Shown here piece by piece: positions 14,957 to 25,443 of a stretch of DNA of 64,000 nucleotides. Numbering within the stretch: the first letter of the stretch is position 1; every line of letters starts with the position of its first letter. The stretch is from Streptomyces sp. A2-16 (GTDB lineage Bacteria > Actinomycetota > Actinomycetes > Streptomycetales > Streptomycetaceae): NCBI RefSeq assembly GCF_018128905.1, contig NZ_CP063808.1:3038001-3102000 (forward strand). The letters are read 5' to 3'. The position numbers and the translations under genes are program-made. The notes under the pieces were generated by a model, which saw nothing but the letters and a program-made list of their open reading frames with translations, did not search any database and was not told the DNA's origin.

Positions 14957-15544
14957 CTAGACGCGGGTGTTCCACTCCGCGATCACCGGGCGGTCGTGTT
15001 CCGTCGAAAGGCGGCTCACCGTGCCGGTCGCCAGCTGGAACAGGCGGCCCTCCGCCGGGGTGAGTCCCAGTCGGCGGGCCGTCAGGACCCTCAGGAAGTG
15101 GGCGTGGGCCACGAGGACCACGTCCCCGTCGGGGAGGGCGGCGTCGACGCGGGCGAGGACCCGGTCGGCGCGGCGGCCGACCTGCTCGGGCGACTCGCCG
15201 GGGTGTCCGTCCGGGCCGGCCGGGACCCCGTCGGTCCACAGGTTCCAGTCGGGGCGGGTGCGGTGGATGTCGACGGTGGTGACGCCCTCGTAGGCGCCGT
15301 AGTCCCACTCGTGGAGGTCGGGGTCGGTCAGGGCCCCGGAGATGCCCGCCAGTTCGGCGGTGCGTATCGCGCGGCCCAGTTCACTGGTCAGCGCGAGCGA
15401 GAAGGTCCGGCCCGACAGGAGCGGAGCGAGGGACTTGGCCTGTTCCTCGCCGTGCTGGGTGAGGGGCAGGTCGGTCCAGCTGGTGTGCTGTCCCGACACG
15501 CTCCACTCCGTCTCGCCGTGGCGGACCAGAAGAAGATCCCCCAC
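14957..15544 (-). CDS. Histidine phosphatase, SHB17-like (candidate sedoheptulose-1,7-bisphosphatase)
   Basis: Predicted protein of 195 residues. Catalytic RHG motif at residues 8-10 (VRHGETEWS), second His in VAHAHFLR. Blocks SGQHTSWTDLPLTQHGEEQ, LHEWDYGAYEG and WNLWTDG...GES closely match yeast SHB17, a sedoheptulose-1,7-bisphosphatase of riboneogenesis (remembered alignment). It follows gnd by 7 bases in an operon holding transketolase and transaldolase, which supports a sugar-bisphosphate substrate over a phosphoglycerate mutase. Shorter than SHB17 (271 residues) because it lacks the C-terminal tail. Confidence 0.85.
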   Translation of the reverse strand: MGDLLLVRHGETEWSVSGQHTSWTDLPLTQHGEEQAKSLAPLLSGRTFSLALTSELGRAIRTAELAGISGALTDPDLHEWDYGAYEGVTTVDIHRTRPDWNLWTDGVPAGPDGHPGESPEQVGRRADRVLARVDAALPDGDVVLVAHAHFLRVLTARRLGLTPAEGRLFQLATGTVSRLSTEHDRPVIAEWNTRV

Positions 15545-15551
15545 GGCGCGC

Positions 15552-16439
15552 CTACTTCTTCGCTTCGACGGCGTGCCCGCCGAACTGGTTGCGCAACGCC
15601 GCGATCATCTTCATCTGCGGGGAGTCGTCCTGGCGGGACGCGAACCGCGCGAACAGGGACGCGGTGATCGTCGGCAGCGGCACCGCGTTGTCCACGGCCG
15701 CCTCCACGGTCCAGCGGCCCTCGCCGGAGTCCTGCGCGTAGCCCTTCAGCTTGTCCAGGTGCTCGTCCTCGTCGAGGGCGTTGACCGCGAGGTCGAGGAG
15801 CCAGGAGCGGATGACGGTCCCCTCCTGCCAGGAGCGGAACACCTCCCGCACGCTGTCCACCGACTCGACCTTCTCCAGGAGCTCCCAGCCCTCGGCGTAC
15901 GCCTGCATCATGGCGTACTCGATGCCGTTGTGGACCATCTTTGAGAAGTGCCCGGCGCCGACCTTGCCCGCGTGGACATAGCCGTACGGCCCCTCGGGCT
16001 TGAGGGCGTGGAAGATCGGCTGGAGCCGGTCCACGTGCTCCTTGTCGCCGCCGACCATCAGGGCGTAGCCGTTCTGCAGGCCCCACACACCGCCGGAGAC
16101 ACCGGCGTCGACGAAGCCGATGCCCTTGGCGCCCAGCTCCTCGGCGTGCTTCTCGTCGTCGCTCCAGCGGGAGTTGCCGCCGTCGACGACGATGTCACCG
16201 GGGGAGAGAAGGGAGCCGAGCTCGTCCACGACGGACTGGGTGGCGGCGCCGGCCGGCACCATCACCCACACCGTGCGAGGCGCCTCGAGCTTGTCGACCA
16301 GTTCGGCCAGGCTCGCCACGTCGGAGACCTCGGGGTTGCGGTCGTAGCCGATGACGGTGTGGCCGGCGCGGCGGATCCGCTCGCGCATGTTGCCGCCCAT
16401 CTTGCCCAGGCCGATGAGGCCGAGCTGCATCGCTGTCAT
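15552..16439 (-). CDS. gnd: 6-phosphogluconate dehydrogenase, short decarboxylating NAD-type form
   Basis: Predicted protein of 295 residues, the short (YqeC-like) class and not the 470-residue form. The cofactor loop is GLGKMGGNM. YDRNPE follows strand 2; an acidic residue in place of the NADP-binding Asn-Arg favours NAD. VSGGVWG and the catalytic block GHFSKMVHNGIEY (Lys and Glu) are present. It oxidises 6-phosphogluconate to ribulose 5-phosphate plus CO2. One base separates it from the pgi stop, so it is co-transcribed. Confidence 0.92.
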   Translation of the reverse strand: MTAMQLGLIGLGKMGGNMRERIRRAGHTVIGYDRNPEVSDVASLAELVDKLEAPRTVWVMVPAGAATQSVVDELGSLLSPGDIVVDGGNSRWSDDEKHAEELGAKGIGFVDAGVSGGVWGLQNGYALMVGGDKEHVDRLQPIFHALKPEGPYGYVHAGKVGAGHFSKMVHNGIEYAMMQAYAEGWELLEKVESVDSVREVFRSWQEGTVIRSWLLDLAVNALDEDEHLDKLKGYAQDSGEGRWTVEAAVDNAVPLPTITASLFARFASRQDDSPQMKMIAALRNQFGGHAVEAKK

Positions 16440-16440
16440 C

Positions 16441-18093
16441 TCAGAGCACTTCCTTCAGTTCACGGTAGGCGGCCACGAGGGCGGTGGTGGAGGAGTCGAG
16501 ACCGGGGACGTCGGCCCCCTCGGTCAGGGCGGGCTCGACGCGCTTGGCGAGGACCTTGCCGAGCTCGACGCCCCACTGGTCGAAGGAGTCGATGTTCCAG
16601 ATCGCGCCCTGGACGAACACCTTGTGCTCGTAGAGGGCGATGAGCTGGCCCAGGACCGAGGGCGTCAGCGCACGCGCCAGGATGGTCGTGGTCGGGTGGT
16701 TGCCCCGGAAGGTGCGGTGGGCCACCTGCTCCTCCGCCACGCCCTCCGCGCGGACCTCCTCGGCGGTCTTGCCGAACGCGAGGGCCTGCCCCTGGGCGAA
16801 CAGGTTGGCCATCAGCAGGTCGTGCTGGGCCTTGAGTTCGTCGCTCAGCTCGTCGACGGGACGGGCGAAGCCGATGAAGTCCGCCGGGATGAGCTTGGTG
16901 CCCTGGTGGATCAACTGGTAGTAGGCGTGCTGCCCGTTGGTGCCGGGCGTGCCCCACACCACCGGTCCGGTCTGCCACTCCACGGGCCGGCCGTCGCGCT
17001 GCACCGACTTGCCGTTGGACTCCATGTCCAGCTGCTGGAGATAGGCGGTGAACTTCGACAGGTAGTGGCTGTACGGCAGTACGGCGTGCGACTGGGCGTC
17101 GTGGAAGTTGCCGTACCAGATGCCCAGCAGGCCCAGCAGCAGCGGGGCGTTGGCCTCGGCGGGCGCGTTCTGGAAGTGCTCGTCGACGATCCGGAAGCCG
17201 TCGAGCAGCTCCCGGAACCGGTCCGGGCCGATGGCGATCATCAGGGAGAGACCGATCGCCGAGTCGAAGGAGTAGCGGCCGCCGACCCAGTCCCAGAACT
17301 CGAACATGTTGTCCGGGTCGATGCCGAAGTCGGTGACCTTCTCGGCGTTCGTCGACAGGGCGACGAAGTGCCTGGCGACGGCCTTGTCGTCGCGGAGTCC
17401 GGCCGGGCCGTCCAGCAGCCAGGTGCGGGCCGACGTGGCGTTCGTGATCGTCTCGATCGTGGTGAACGTCTTGGACGCGACGATGAACAGCGTCTCCGCC
17501 GGGTCCAGGTCCCGCACCGCCTCGTGCAGGTCGGCGCCGTCCACGTTGGACACGAAGCGGAAGGTCAACTCCCGTGCCGTGTAAGCCCGCAGGGCCTCGT
17601 AGGCCATCGCGGGACCGAGGTCGGAGCCGCCGATGCCGATGTTGACGACGTTCTTGATCCGCTTGCCGGTGTGCCCGGTCCACTCGCCGGAGCGGACCCG
17701 GTTCGCGAAGTCGCTCATCCGGTCGAGCACGGCGTGCACCTGCGGCACGACGTTCTCCCCGTCCACCTCGACCACGGCGTTGGCGGGGGCGCGCAGCGCG
17801 GTGTGCAGCACCGCCCGGTCCTCGGTGAGGTTGATGCGCTCGCCGCGGAACATCGCGTCCCGCAGCCCGAACACATCGGCGGCGGTGGCCAGCTCCTGGA
17901 GCAGGGCCAGGGTCTCGTCGGTGATCAGGTGCTTGGAGTAGTCGATGCGCAGATCGCCGACGCGCACGACGTACCGCTCCGCGCGCCCGGGATCCGTCGC
18001 GAACAGCTCACGCAGATGGGTGACACCCTCGGCGCGGTGGTCCTCCAGCGCGGTCCACTCGGGGCGGCGCGTCAGCTTGGGAGAGTCAGACAT
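16441..18093 (-). CDS. pgi: Glucose-6-phosphate isomerase
   Basis: Predicted protein of 550 residues, the normal length. Signatures: [48 protein letters not shown]. It interconverts glucose 6-phosphate and fructose 6-phosphate in the cytoplasm, closing the pentose-phosphate cycle. Its start overlaps the end of opcA by 8 bases, and gnd begins one base after its stop. Streptomyces often carry a second copy elsewhere; this would be the copy in the pentose-phosphate operon. Confidence 0.96.
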   Translation of the reverse strand: MSDSPKLTRRPEWTALEDHRAEGVTHLRELFATDPGRAERYVVRVGDLRIDYSKHLITDETLALLQELATAADVFGLRDAMFRGERINLTEDRAVLHTALRAPANAVVEVDGENVVPQVHAVLDRMSDFANRVRSGEWTGHTGKRIKNVVNIGIGGSDLGPAMAYEALRAYTARELTFRFVSNVDGADLHEAVRDLDPAETLFIVASKTFTTIETITNATSARTWLLDGPAGLRDDKAVARHFVALSTNAEKVTDFGIDPDNMFEFWDWVGGRYSFDSAIGLSLMIAIGPDRFRELLDGFRIVDEHFQNAPAEANAPLLLGLLGIWYGNFHDAQSHAVLPYSHYLSKFTAYLQQLDMESNGKSVQRDGRPVEWQTGPVVWGTPGTNGQHAYYQLIHQGTKLIPADFIGFARPVDELSDELKAQHDLLMANLFAQGQALAFGKTAEEVRAEGVAEEQVAHRTFRGNHPTTTILARALTPSVLGQLIALYEHKVFVQGAIWNIDSFDQWGVELGKVLAKRVEPALTEGADVPGLDSSTTALVAAYRELKEVL

Positions 18094-19021
18094 GGGAAAG
18101 GTTCTCCTTGGTGGCCTCGCCCCTGAGAGCGACGGCGTACATCTCGTCCGCGTCGAGGCGCCGCAGCTCCTCGGCGATGAGTTCGGAGGTGGAGCGGACC
18201 TTCAGCGCGAGGGTGCGCGACGGCTGGCCCGGCAGGGACAGCGTGGCCAGCGGGCCCTCGGGGCGGTCGATGACGATCTCGCCGTTCGCGGTGCCCAGGC
18301 GGACGGCCGTGACGACCGGACCGGCGGTGACCACGCGGTCGATCTTCACCTTCAGCCGCGCTTCCAGCCAGCGCGCGAGGAGTTCGGCGGCCGGGTTGTC
18401 GGCCTCGGCCTCCACGGCACCGGAGATGATCTGCACGCGCGCCTGGTCGAGGGCGGCAGCCAGCATCGAGCGCCACGGGGTGAGCCGCGTCCACGCGAGG
18501 TCGGTGTCGCCCGGCGCGTAGGAACGGACCCGGGTCGCGAGGACGTCGAGGGGGTTCTCGACGGCGTACAGGTCGGTGATCCGGCGCTGGGCCAGCGCGC
18601 CCAGCGGGTCCTTCGCGGGGTTGTCGGGCGCGTCCACCGGCCACCACACGACGACCGGGGCGTCCGGGAGCAGCAGCGGCAGCACCACGGAGTCGGCGTG
18701 GTCGGAGACCTCGCCGTAGGTCCGCAGGATGACCGTCTCGCCGGTGCCGGCGTCGGCGCCCACCCGGACCTCGGCGTCCAGGTGCGAGTTGGTGCGGTCG
18801 CGCGGGGTCCGGGCGTGCCGCTTGATGACGACCAGGGTGCGCGAGGGGTGCTCGTGCGAGGCCTCCTCGGCCGCCTTGATCGCGTCGTAGGCGTTCTCCT
18901 CGTCCGTGACGATCACCATCGTCAGGACCATGCCCACGGCGGGGGTTCCGATGGCGCGGCGACCCTGCACCAGCGCCTTGTTGATCTTGCTTGCCGTGGT
19001 GTCGGTCAGGTCGATCTTCAT
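18086..19021 (-). CDS. opcA: Glucose-6-phosphate dehydrogenase assembly protein OpcA
   Basis: Predicted protein of 311 residues. Typical OpcA blocks: [13 protein letters not shown] at the start, [15 protein letters not shown] centrally, and [18 protein letters not shown]. OpcA assists assembly and activity of Zwf in actinobacteria and cyanobacteria. It overlaps zwf upstream by 4 bases (ATGA) and pgi downstream by 8, so it is translated along with the enzyme it serves. Confidence 0.95.
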   Translation of the reverse strand: MKIDLTDTTASKINKALVQGRRAIGTPAVGMVLTMVIVTDEENAYDAIKAAEEASHEHPSRTLVVIKRHARTPRDRTNSHLDAEVRVGADAGTGETVILRTYGEVSDHADSVVLPLLLPDAPVVVWWPVDAPDNPAKDPLGALAQRRITDLYAVENPLDVLATRVRSYAPGDTDLAWTRLTPWRSMLAAALDQARVQIISGAVEAEADNPAAELLARWLEARLKVKIDRVVTAGPVVTAVRLGTANGEIVIDRPEGPLATLSLPGQPSRTLALKVRSTSELIAEELRRLDADEMYAVALRGEATKENLSHV

Positions 19022-20553
19022 GGCCTGCGCCAGCTCCGTCCGTCTCGTGCGAGCATCTCGTCGGCTTCCTCGGGTCCCCAGGTACCCGACGCGTACTGCG
19101 CCGGACGGCCGTGGTTCGCCCAGTGCTCCTCGATCGGGTCGAGGATCTTCCAGGACTCTTCCACTTCCTGGTGGCGCGGGAACAGGTTGGCGTCACCGAG
19201 GAGGACATCCAGGATGAGCCGCTCGTACGCCTCCGGGCTGGACTCCGTGAACGACTCGCCGTAGGCGAAGTCCATCGTCACGTCCCGGATCTCCATCGAG
19301 GTGCCCGGCACCTTCGATCCGAACCGGACCGTCATGCCCTCGTCCGGCTGCACCCGGATGACGATCGCGTTGGAGCCGAGCTCCTCGGTGGCCGTGGAGT
19401 CGAAGGGCGAGTGCGGGGCCGTCTGGAAGACCACCGCGATCTCGGTGACCCGGCGGCCGAGCCGCTTGCCGGTGCGCAGGTAGAAGGGGACGCCCGCCCA
19501 GCGGCGGTTGTCGACGTTCAGCCGGATGGCGGCGTACGTGTCCGTGGTGGAGGCGCGGTCGATGCCCTCCTCCTCCAGATAGCCGAGCACCTTCTCGCCG
19601 CCCTGCCAGGCGCCCGCGTACTGCCCGCGCACGGCGTGCTTGCCGATGTCCTCCGGCAGCTTCACGGCCCTGAGGACCTTGAGCTTCTCGGTGAGCAGCG
19701 ACTCGGCGTCGAACGCGGCCGGCTCCTCCATGGCGGTCAGCGCCATCAGCTGGAGCAGGTGGTTCTGGATGACGTCCCGGGCGGCACCGATGCCGTCGTA
19801 GTAGCCGGCGCGGCCGCCGATGCCGATGTCCTCGGCCATCGTGATCTGTACGTGGTCGACATACGACCGGTTCCAGATCGGCTCGTACATCTGGTTGGCG
19901 AAACGCAGCGCCAGGATGTTCTGGACGGTCTCCTTGCCGAGGTAGTGGTCGATCCGGAAGACCTGGTCCGGCTCGAACACGTCGTGCACGAGGGCGTTGA
20001 GCTCGCGTGCGCTCTTCAGGTCGCGGCCGAACGGCTTCTCGATGACCGCGCGCCGCCAGGAGCCCTCGGGCGCGTCCGCGAGGCCGTGCTTCTTGAGCTG
20101 CTGGACGACCTTCGGGAAGAACTTCGGCGGTACGGAGAGATAGAAGGCGTAGTTGCCACTGGTGCCGCGGGCCTTGTCGAGGTCCTCGACGGTCTGGCGC
20201 AGCTGCTTGAACGCCGTGTCGTCGTCGAAGTCGCCCGGGATGAACCGCATGCCCTCGGCGAGCTGCTGCCAGACCTCCTCACGGAACTCGGTCCGCGCGT
20301 GCTCGCGCACCGAGTCGTGCACGATCTGCGCGAAGTCCTCGTCCTCCCAGTCCCGGCGGGCGAACCCGACGAGCGAGAAGCCCGGCGGGAGCATGCCGCG
20401 GTTGGCGAGGTCGTACACGGCGGGCATCAGTTTCTTGCGGGACAGGTCGCCGGTGACACCGAAGATGACGAGGCCGGACGGTCCCGCGATCCTGGGCAGA
20501 CGCCGGTCGCGCTCGTCGCGCAGGGGGTTCTGCCAGTCGGCGGTGATGGTCAT
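19018..20553 (-). CDS. zwf: Glucose-6-phosphate 1-dehydrogenase
   Basis: Predicted protein of 511 residues. The NADP loop is [17 protein letters not shown]. The substrate site [13 protein letters not shown] contains the catalytic His and Lys. It performs the first oxidative step, glucose 6-phosphate to 6-phosphogluconolactone. It overlaps tal by 4 bases and opcA by 4 bases. No 6-phosphogluconolactonase gene is in this operon. Confidence 0.96.
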   Translation of the reverse strand: MTITADWQNPLRDERDRRLPRIAGPSGLVIFGVTGDLSRKKLMPAVYDLANRGMLPPGFSLVGFARRDWEDEDFAQIVHDSVREHARTEFREEVWQQLAEGMRFIPGDFDDDTAFKQLRQTVEDLDKARGTSGNYAFYLSVPPKFFPKVVQQLKKHGLADAPEGSWRRAVIEKPFGRDLKSARELNALVHDVFEPDQVFRIDHYLGKETVQNILALRFANQMYEPIWNRSYVDHVQITMAEDIGIGGRAGYYDGIGAARDVIQNHLLQLMALTAMEEPAAFDAESLLTEKLKVLRAVKLPEDIGKHAVRGQYAGAWQGGEKVLGYLEEEGIDRASTTDTYAAIRLNVDNRRWAGVPFYLRTGKRLGRRVTEIAVVFQTAPHSPFDSTATEELGSNAIVIRVQPDEGMTVRFGSKVPGTSMEIRDVTMDFAYGESFTESSPEAYERLILDVLLGDANLFPRHQEVEESWKILDPIEEHWANHGRPAQYASGTWGPEEADEMLARDGRSWRRP

Positions 20554-21695
20554 TCCGCGTCAACTCCCTTGCTGTTCAGCGACTTGGTGACGGCGTCCAG
20601 CAGGTCCTGCCAGGCCGCCTCGAACTTGGCGACGCCCTCGTCCTCCAGCTGCTGCACGACCTCGTCGTACGAGATCCCGAGCGCTTCCACGGCGGCCAGG
20701 TCGGCGCGGGCCTGGGCGTAGCCGCCGGTCACCGTGTCGCCGGTGATGGCACCGTGGTCGGCGGTGGCGTTCAGCGTGGCCTCGGGCATGGTGTTGACGG
20801 TGCCGGGTGCGACCAGGTCGTCGACGTAGAGGGTGTCCTTGTACGCGGGGTCCTTCACGCCGGTCGAGGCCCACAGCGGGCGCTGCTTGTTGGCGCGGGC
20901 GCCGCCGAGGGAGTTCCAGCGCTCACCGGCGAAGACCTCCTCGTACGCCTGGTAGGCGAGGCGCGCGTTGGCGAGTGCCGCCCTGCCCTTGAGCGCGAGG
21001 GCCCGGTCCGTGCCGAGGACGGTGAGCCGCTTGTCGATCTCGGAGTCGACACGGGAGACGAAGAAGGAGGCGACGGAGTGGATCGCGGAGAGGTCGAGGC
21101 CCCTCTTCGCGGCCTTCTCCAGCCCCGCGAGGTAGGCGTCCATGACCTCGCGGTAGCGCTCCAGGGAGAAGATCAGCGTGACGTTGACGCTGATGCCGAG
21201 GCCGATGACCTCGGTGATCGCCGGGAGGCCGGCCTTCGTCGCCGGGATCTTGATCATGACGTTGGGGCGGTCGACCAGCCAGGCGAGCTGCTTGGCCTCG
21301 GCGATCGTCGCCCGGGTGTCGTGGGCGAGGCGCGGGTCGACCTCGATGGAGACCCGGCCGTCCCGGCCCCCGGTGCTGTCGTGCACCGGGCGCAGGACGT
21401 CGGCGGCGGCGCGGACGTCGGCCGTGGTCATCATCCGTACGGCCTCGTCGACCGTCACGCCACGGGTGGCGAGGTCGCTCAGCTGCTCCTCGTAGCCCGC
21501 TCCGGAGCCGATGGCGGCCTGGAAGATGGACGGGTTGGTGGTGACGCCGACGACGTGCCTGGTGGCGACGAGCTCGGCGAGGTTGCCCGACTCGATCCGC
21601 CCGCGCGACAGGTCGTCCAGCCAGATGGAGACGCCCTCGTCGGACAGGCGCTTGAGTGCTCCCGCGGTCGCGGTTGCTTCGGTCACTGTGATCAT
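20550..21695 (-). CDS. tal: Transaldolase
   Basis: Predicted protein of 381 residues from the ATG at 21695 ([17 protein letters not shown]). A longer upstream frame would give a Pro/Ser-rich leader running back into tkt and is rejected. Actinobacterial transaldolase blocks are present: [31 protein letters not shown], the Schiff-base Lys in [12 protein letters not shown], and [11 protein letters not shown]. It transfers dihydroxyacetone units between sedoheptulose 7-phosphate and glyceraldehyde 3-phosphate. It begins 19 bases after the tkt stop. Confidence 0.95.
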   Translation of the reverse strand: MITVTEATATAGALKRLSDEGVSIWLDDLSRGRIESGNLAELVATRHVVGVTTNPSIFQAAIGSGAGYEEQLSDLATRGVTVDEAVRMMTTADVRAAADVLRPVHDSTGGRDGRVSIEVDPRLAHDTRATIAEAKQLAWLVDRPNVMIKIPATKAGLPAITEVIGLGISVNVTLIFSLERYREVMDAYLAGLEKAAKRGLDLSAIHSVASFFVSRVDSEIDKRLTVLGTDRALALKGRAALANARLAYQAYEEVFAGERWNSLGGARANKQRPLWASTGVKDPAYKDTLYVDDLVAPGTVNTMPEATLNATADHGAITGDTVTGGYAQARADLAAVEALGISYDEVVQQLEDEGVAKFEAAWQDLLDAVTKSLNSKGVDAE

Positions 21696-21714
21696 CTTCT
21701 TTCTGGCGGTCGGA

Positions 21715-23790
21715 TCAACCACGCGCGGCGGCCAGTGATTCCCTGGCTGCGGCGGCGACGTTCTCGGCGGTGAAGCCGTACTCGGCGAACAGGGTCTTCG
21801 CGTCGGCGGAGGCGCCGAAGTGTTCGAGGGAGACGATGCGTCCTGCGTCACCTGTGAACCGGTACCACGTCAGGCCGATACCGGCCTCGATCGCGACGCG
21901 GGCTCGCACGGACGGCGGAAGGACCCGCTCCCGGTACTTCCGCGGCTGCTCCTCGAACCACTCCACGGACGGCATCGACACCACCCGGGTGCCGACTCCC
22001 TCGGCCTCCAGCTGCTCCCGCGCGGCCACGGCGAGCTGGACCTCGGAGCCGGTGGCGATGAGGACGACCTCGGGCGTCTTCGTGGAGGAGTCCCGCAGGA
22101 CGTAGCCGCCCTTGGCGGCGTCCGGGTTCGGGGCGTAGGTCGGCACTCCCTGGCGGGTGAGCGCGAGGCCGTGCGGGGCCGGGTTCGTGCCGTGCCGCCT
22201 GAGGATCTCGGCCCAGGCGATCGCCGTCTCGTTGGCGTCGGCCGGGCGGACCATGTTCAGGCCCGGGATGGCGCGCAGCGACGCGAGGTGCTCGACCGGC
22301 TGGTGGGTCGGGCCGTCCTCGCCGAGGCCGATGGAGTCGTGCGTCCACACGTAGGTGACGGGCAGCTGCATCAGCGCGGACAGGCGCACTGCGTTGCGCA
22401 TGTAGTCGGAGAACACCAGGAAGGTGCCGCCGTAGATCCGTGTGTTGCCGTGCAGCGCGATGCCGTTCATCTCGGCGGCCATCGAGTGCTCGCGAATCCC
22501 GAAGTGGACCGTACGGCCGTACGGGTCGGCCTCGGGCAGCGGGTTGCCCTTCGGGAGGAAGGAGCTGGTCTTGTCGATGGTGGTGTTGTTCGAGCCGGCG
22601 AGGTCGGCGGAACCGCCCCACAGCTCGGGCAGCACCGGGCCGAGCGCCTGGAGGATCTTGCCGGAGGCGGCACGGGTGGCGACGGACTTGCCCTCCTCGA
22701 AGACCGGGATCGCGGACTCCCAGCCCTCGGGGAGCTGGCCGGCGACGATCCGGTCGAAGAGCTCGGCCCGCTCGGGCTGCTCACCGCGCCATACGGAGAT
22801 CTGCTTGTCCCAGGCCGCGTGCGCCTCGGCGCCCCGGTCCAGGGCCGTGCGGGAGTGGGCGAGGACCTCGTCGGCGACCTCGAAGGTCCGCTCGGGGTCG
22901 AAGCCGAGGACGCGTTTGGTGGCCGCGACCTCGTCGGCGCCGAGCGCGGAGCCGTGGGCGGCCTCGGTGTTCTGCGCGTTCGGGGCGGGCCAGGCGATGA
23001 TCGTGCGCATCGCGATGATCGAGGGCCGCTCGGTCTCGGCCTGGGCCGTCCTCAGGGCGTCGTACAGGGCGTGGACGTCGATGTCGCCGTCGGCGCCGGG
23101 CTCGATGCGCTGGGTGTGCCAGCCGTAGGCCTCGTACCGCTTCAGCACGTCCTCGGAGAACGCGGTGGCGGTGTCGCCCTCGATGGAGATGTGGTTGTCG
23201 TCGTAGACGAAGACCAGGTTGCCGAGCTTCTGGTGGCCGGCGAGGGAGGAGGCCTCGGCGGAGATGCCCTCCTCCAGGTCGCCGTCGGAGACGATCGCCC
23301 AGACGGTGTGGTCGAAGGGGGACTCGCCCTCGGGAGCCTCGGGGTCGAAGAGGCCGCGCTCGTAGCGGGCCGCCATCGCCATGCCGACGGCGTTGGCGAC
23401 ACCCTGGCCGAGCGGGCCGGTCGTGGTCTCGACACCGGCGGTGTGCCCGTACTCGGGGTGGCCGGGCGTCTTGGAGCCGTGGGTCCGGAAGGCCTTGAGG
23501 TCGTCCAGCTCCAGCTCGTACCCGGAGAGGTAGAGCTGGGTGTAGAGCGTCAGCGAGGTGTGCCCGGGGGAGAGGACGAAGCGGTCACGGCCCGTCCACT
23601 CGGGGTCCGCCGGGTCGTGACGCATCACCTTCTGAAAGATCGTGTACGCCGCCGGGGCCAGCGCCATCGCGGTGCCCGGGTGTCCGTTGCCGACCTGCTG
23701 CACGGCATCGGCCGCCAGAAGGCGGGCGGTGTCGACGGCACGCCGGTCGAGTTCGGTCCATTCGAAGCTGTCCGGTGTCTGCGTGCTCAT
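21715..23790 (-). CDS. tkt: Transketolase
   Basis: Predicted protein of 691 residues from the ATG at 23790 ([11 protein letters not shown]); a TTG two codons earlier is an alternative. [13 protein letters not shown] and the thiamine-diphosphate motif [18 protein letters not shown] ... DDNHIS are present, with the pyrimidine domain [13 protein letters not shown]. It is the first gene of the seven-gene pentose-phosphate operon. A perfect 17-base palindrome lies 53 bases upstream, in the spacer shared with a divergent AraC-type regulator, and probably controls the operon. Confidence 0.96.
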   Translation of the reverse strand: MSTQTPDSFEWTELDRRAVDTARLLAADAVQQVGNGHPGTAMALAPAAYTIFQKVMRHDPADPEWTGRDRFVLSPGHTSLTLYTQLYLSGYELELDDLKAFRTHGSKTPGHPEYGHTAGVETTTGPLGQGVANAVGMAMAARYERGLFDPEAPEGESPFDHTVWAIVSDGDLEEGISAEASSLAGHQKLGNLVFVYDDNHISIEGDTATAFSEDVLKRYEAYGWHTQRIEPGADGDIDVHALYDALRTAQAETERPSIIAMRTIIAWPAPNAQNTEAAHGSALGADEVAATKRVLGFDPERTFEVADEVLAHSRTALDRGAEAHAAWDKQISVWRGEQPERAELFDRIVAGQLPEGWESAIPVFEEGKSVATRAASGKILQALGPVLPELWGGSADLAGSNNTTIDKTSSFLPKGNPLPEADPYGRTVHFGIREHSMAAEMNGIALHGNTRIYGGTFLVFSDYMRNAVRLSALMQLPVTYVWTHDSIGLGEDGPTHQPVEHLASLRAIPGLNMVRPADANETAIAWAEILRRHGTNPAPHGLALTRQGVPTYAPNPDAAKGGYVLRDSSTKTPEVVLIATGSEVQLAVAAREQLEAEGVGTRVVSMPSVEWFEEQPRKYRERVLPPSVRARVAIEAGIGLTWYRFTGDAGRIVSLEHFGASADAKTLFAEYGFTAENVAAAARESLAAARG

Positions 23791-23842
23791 CTTCAAGAAA
23801 TCCTCGATCGGAGCGGGGTAGCTGGTCTGACGTGTTCAAACT

Positions 23843-23859
23843 TAAAAGTCTGACTTTTA
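23843..23859. promoter_or_regulatory. Perfect 17-base palindrome between tkt operon and AraC gene
   Basis: TAAAAGTCTGACTTTTA reads the same on both strands around a single central base. Its AT-rich arms stand out in a GC-rich genome. It lies 53 bases before tkt and 78 before the AraC-type gene, the right place for an operator controlling one or both divergent units. I do not recognise the motif. Confidence 0.65.
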
Positions 23860-23936
23860 CGGGGGAAGGTCGCCGTGTGTCAGCCTGTGGTGAAAGTGGG
23901 ACACGGAGCGCTCCAGGCAGGCGGCACGAGAAGGAC

Positions 23937-24860
23937 ATGGCGGACAGAACAACCCAAGACTCCATCCAAGGCGGAGCCGGTGACGACGGGGTGGACGCGA
24001 TCAGAACGTTCCCCTTCCCGGTCGAGCTGAGTGTGTGCGGAGTCGGTATGCAGATCGGCCCGATGGGAGCCGCCGACCGCACCTGGCACGCGGATGCCCC
24101 GCTGGAGCGCGTCCATCGCATCGACTTCCATGTCGTGATGCTCTTCGACGACGGCCCCGTCCGCCACATGATCGATTTCGCCGAGTACGAGGCGACGGCG
24201 GGCGACCTGCTGTGGATCCGCCCGGGCCAGGTGCACCGCTTCGCACCGACGAGCGAGTACCGCGGAACCGTGCTCACCATGCAACCGGGCTTCCTGCCGC
24301 GGGCGACGGTGGAGGCGACGGGGCTCTACCGCTACGACCTCCCGCCGCTGCTGCGGCCCACCGAGGCCCAGTTGGCGGGCATCGAGGCCTCCCTGGCCCA
24401 GCTGCGGCGGGAGTACGAGGACACCTGGACCCTTCCGCTGAGCCTGCACACCTCGGTCCTGCGGCACTCGCTGACGGCGTTCCTGCTGCGGCTGGCCCAC
24501 CTCGCGGCGAGTTCGGCGGAGGCCGGGCGGCGGGCCGAGTCGACGTTCACCCTGTTCCGGGACGCGGTCGAGAAGGGCTTCGCCACGAACCACAGCGTCA
24601 GCGCGTACGCAGACGCGCTGGGCTACTCCCGCCGGACCCTGGTGCGCGCGGTGCGCGCCGCCACGGGGGAGACCCCCAAGGGCTTCATCGACAAGCGGGT
24701 GGTGCTGGAGGCGAAGCGGCTGCTCGCCCACACGGACCTGCCGATCGGGCGGGTGGGGGCGGCGGTGGGGTTCCCCGACGCCGCGAACTTCTCCAAGTTC
24801 TTCCAGCAGCACACCGACATGACGCCGGCCGCCTTCCGGACGGAACTTCGACAGGAGTGA
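23937..24860 (+). CDS. AraC-family transcriptional regulator
   Basis: Predicted protein of 307 residues from the ATG at 23937, preceded by GAGAAGGA. The N-terminal half is a cupin-like sensor domain (DLLWIRPGQVHRF). The C-terminal 100 residues hold two helix-turn-helix units (VSAYADALGYSRRTLVRAVRAATGE in parts, and IGRVGAAVGFPDAANFSKFF). It is divergent from tkt and may act on the pentose-phosphate operon or on the VOC gene 4 bases downstream. The signal molecule is unknown. Confidence 0.88.
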   Translation: MADRTTQDSIQGGAGDDGVDAIRTFPFPVELSVCGVGMQIGPMGAADRTWHADAPLERVHRIDFHVVMLFDDGPVRHMIDFAEYEATAGDLLWIRPGQVHRFAPTSEYRGTVLTMQPGFLPRATVEATGLYRYDLPPLLRPTEAQLAGIEASLAQLRREYEDTWTLPLSLHTSVLRHSLTAFLLRLAHLAASSAEAGRRAESTFTLFRDAVEKGFATNHSVSAYADALGYSRRTLVRAVRAATGETPKGFIDKRVVLEAKRLLAHTDLPIGRVGAAVGFPDAANFSKFFQQHTDMTPAAFRTELRQE

Positions 24861-24864
24861 ACCG

Positions 24865-25254
24865 ATGGCACGACTGCGGGACATCGTCTTCGACTGCGCC
24901 CACCCCGCCGCCACGGCCCGGTTCTGGGCGGCCGCGCTGGACGACTGTGCCGTTGCGCCGTACGACGACGAGGAGCTGGCCCGGCTGCGGGCCCTCGGGA
25001 TCACGGACGTCGAGGACGACCCGACCGTCCTCGTCGAGTCCCACGAGGGCGGCCCCCGAATGTTCTTCCAGCTGGTGCCGGAGCCGAAGAGCGGCAAGAA
25101 CCGGGTGCACCTGGACCTGCTCGCCGAGGACATGGAGGCGGAGGCCGAGCGGCTCGTAGGACTCGGTGCGACCATCCGGGACCGGTACGCGGACCATCTG
25201 GTGCTGACCGATCCCGAGGGGAACGAGTTCTGCGTCTTCGGTCAGGGCGGATGA
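24865..25254 (+). CDS. VOC-family (glyoxalase-like) protein
   Basis: Predicted protein of 129 residues with two beta-alpha-beta-beta-beta halves (LRDIVFDCAHPAATARFWAAAL; NRVHLDLLAEDMEAEAERL; LTDPEGNEFCVFG). This is the common Streptomyces glyoxalase-like_dom type. It starts 4 bases after the AraC gene, so the two are probably one unit. Substrate unknown; metal ligands typical of glyoxalase I are not obvious. Confidence 0.8.
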   Translation: MARLRDIVFDCAHPAATARFWAAALDDCAVAPYDDEELARLRALGITDVEDDPTVLVESHEGGPRMFFQLVPEPKSGKNRVHLDLLAEDMEAEAERLVGLGATIRDRYADHLVLTDPEGNEFCVFGQGG

Positions 25255-25349
25255 CATCCCGTCAAACCGCCCAGCCTGATGCCTACTTGACCAACCCTTT
25301 GCTGTGCATGACCTGTGCGTGGGGTGATCTTTGCCCGGTGGAACCCGTG

Positions 25350-25371
25350 GTTCGCCCGCCCTTCACGCGGA
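25350..25371 (+). promoter_or_regulatory. Possible PhoP (PHO) box upstream of a secreted phosphoesterase
   Basis: GTTCGCCCGCC followed directly by CTTCACGCGGA resembles the two 11-base direct repeats of a Streptomyces PHO box (core GTTCACC). It lies 72 bases before the phosphoesterase start. The match is imperfect, so it is a candidate only. Confidence 0.35.
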
Positions 25372-25443
25372 CCCGGCCGGGGGCCCCTAGGGTTGCGGCG
25401 CCGCTCCCCCCGAACGTCCGTCACCTCTGTCCGGAGGACAGTC

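Noticed and set aside
20550..21851. Transaldolase with a 52-residue N-terminal leader
   Set aside because: The leader is Pro/Ser-rich and lies inside tkt; the family start is at 21695.
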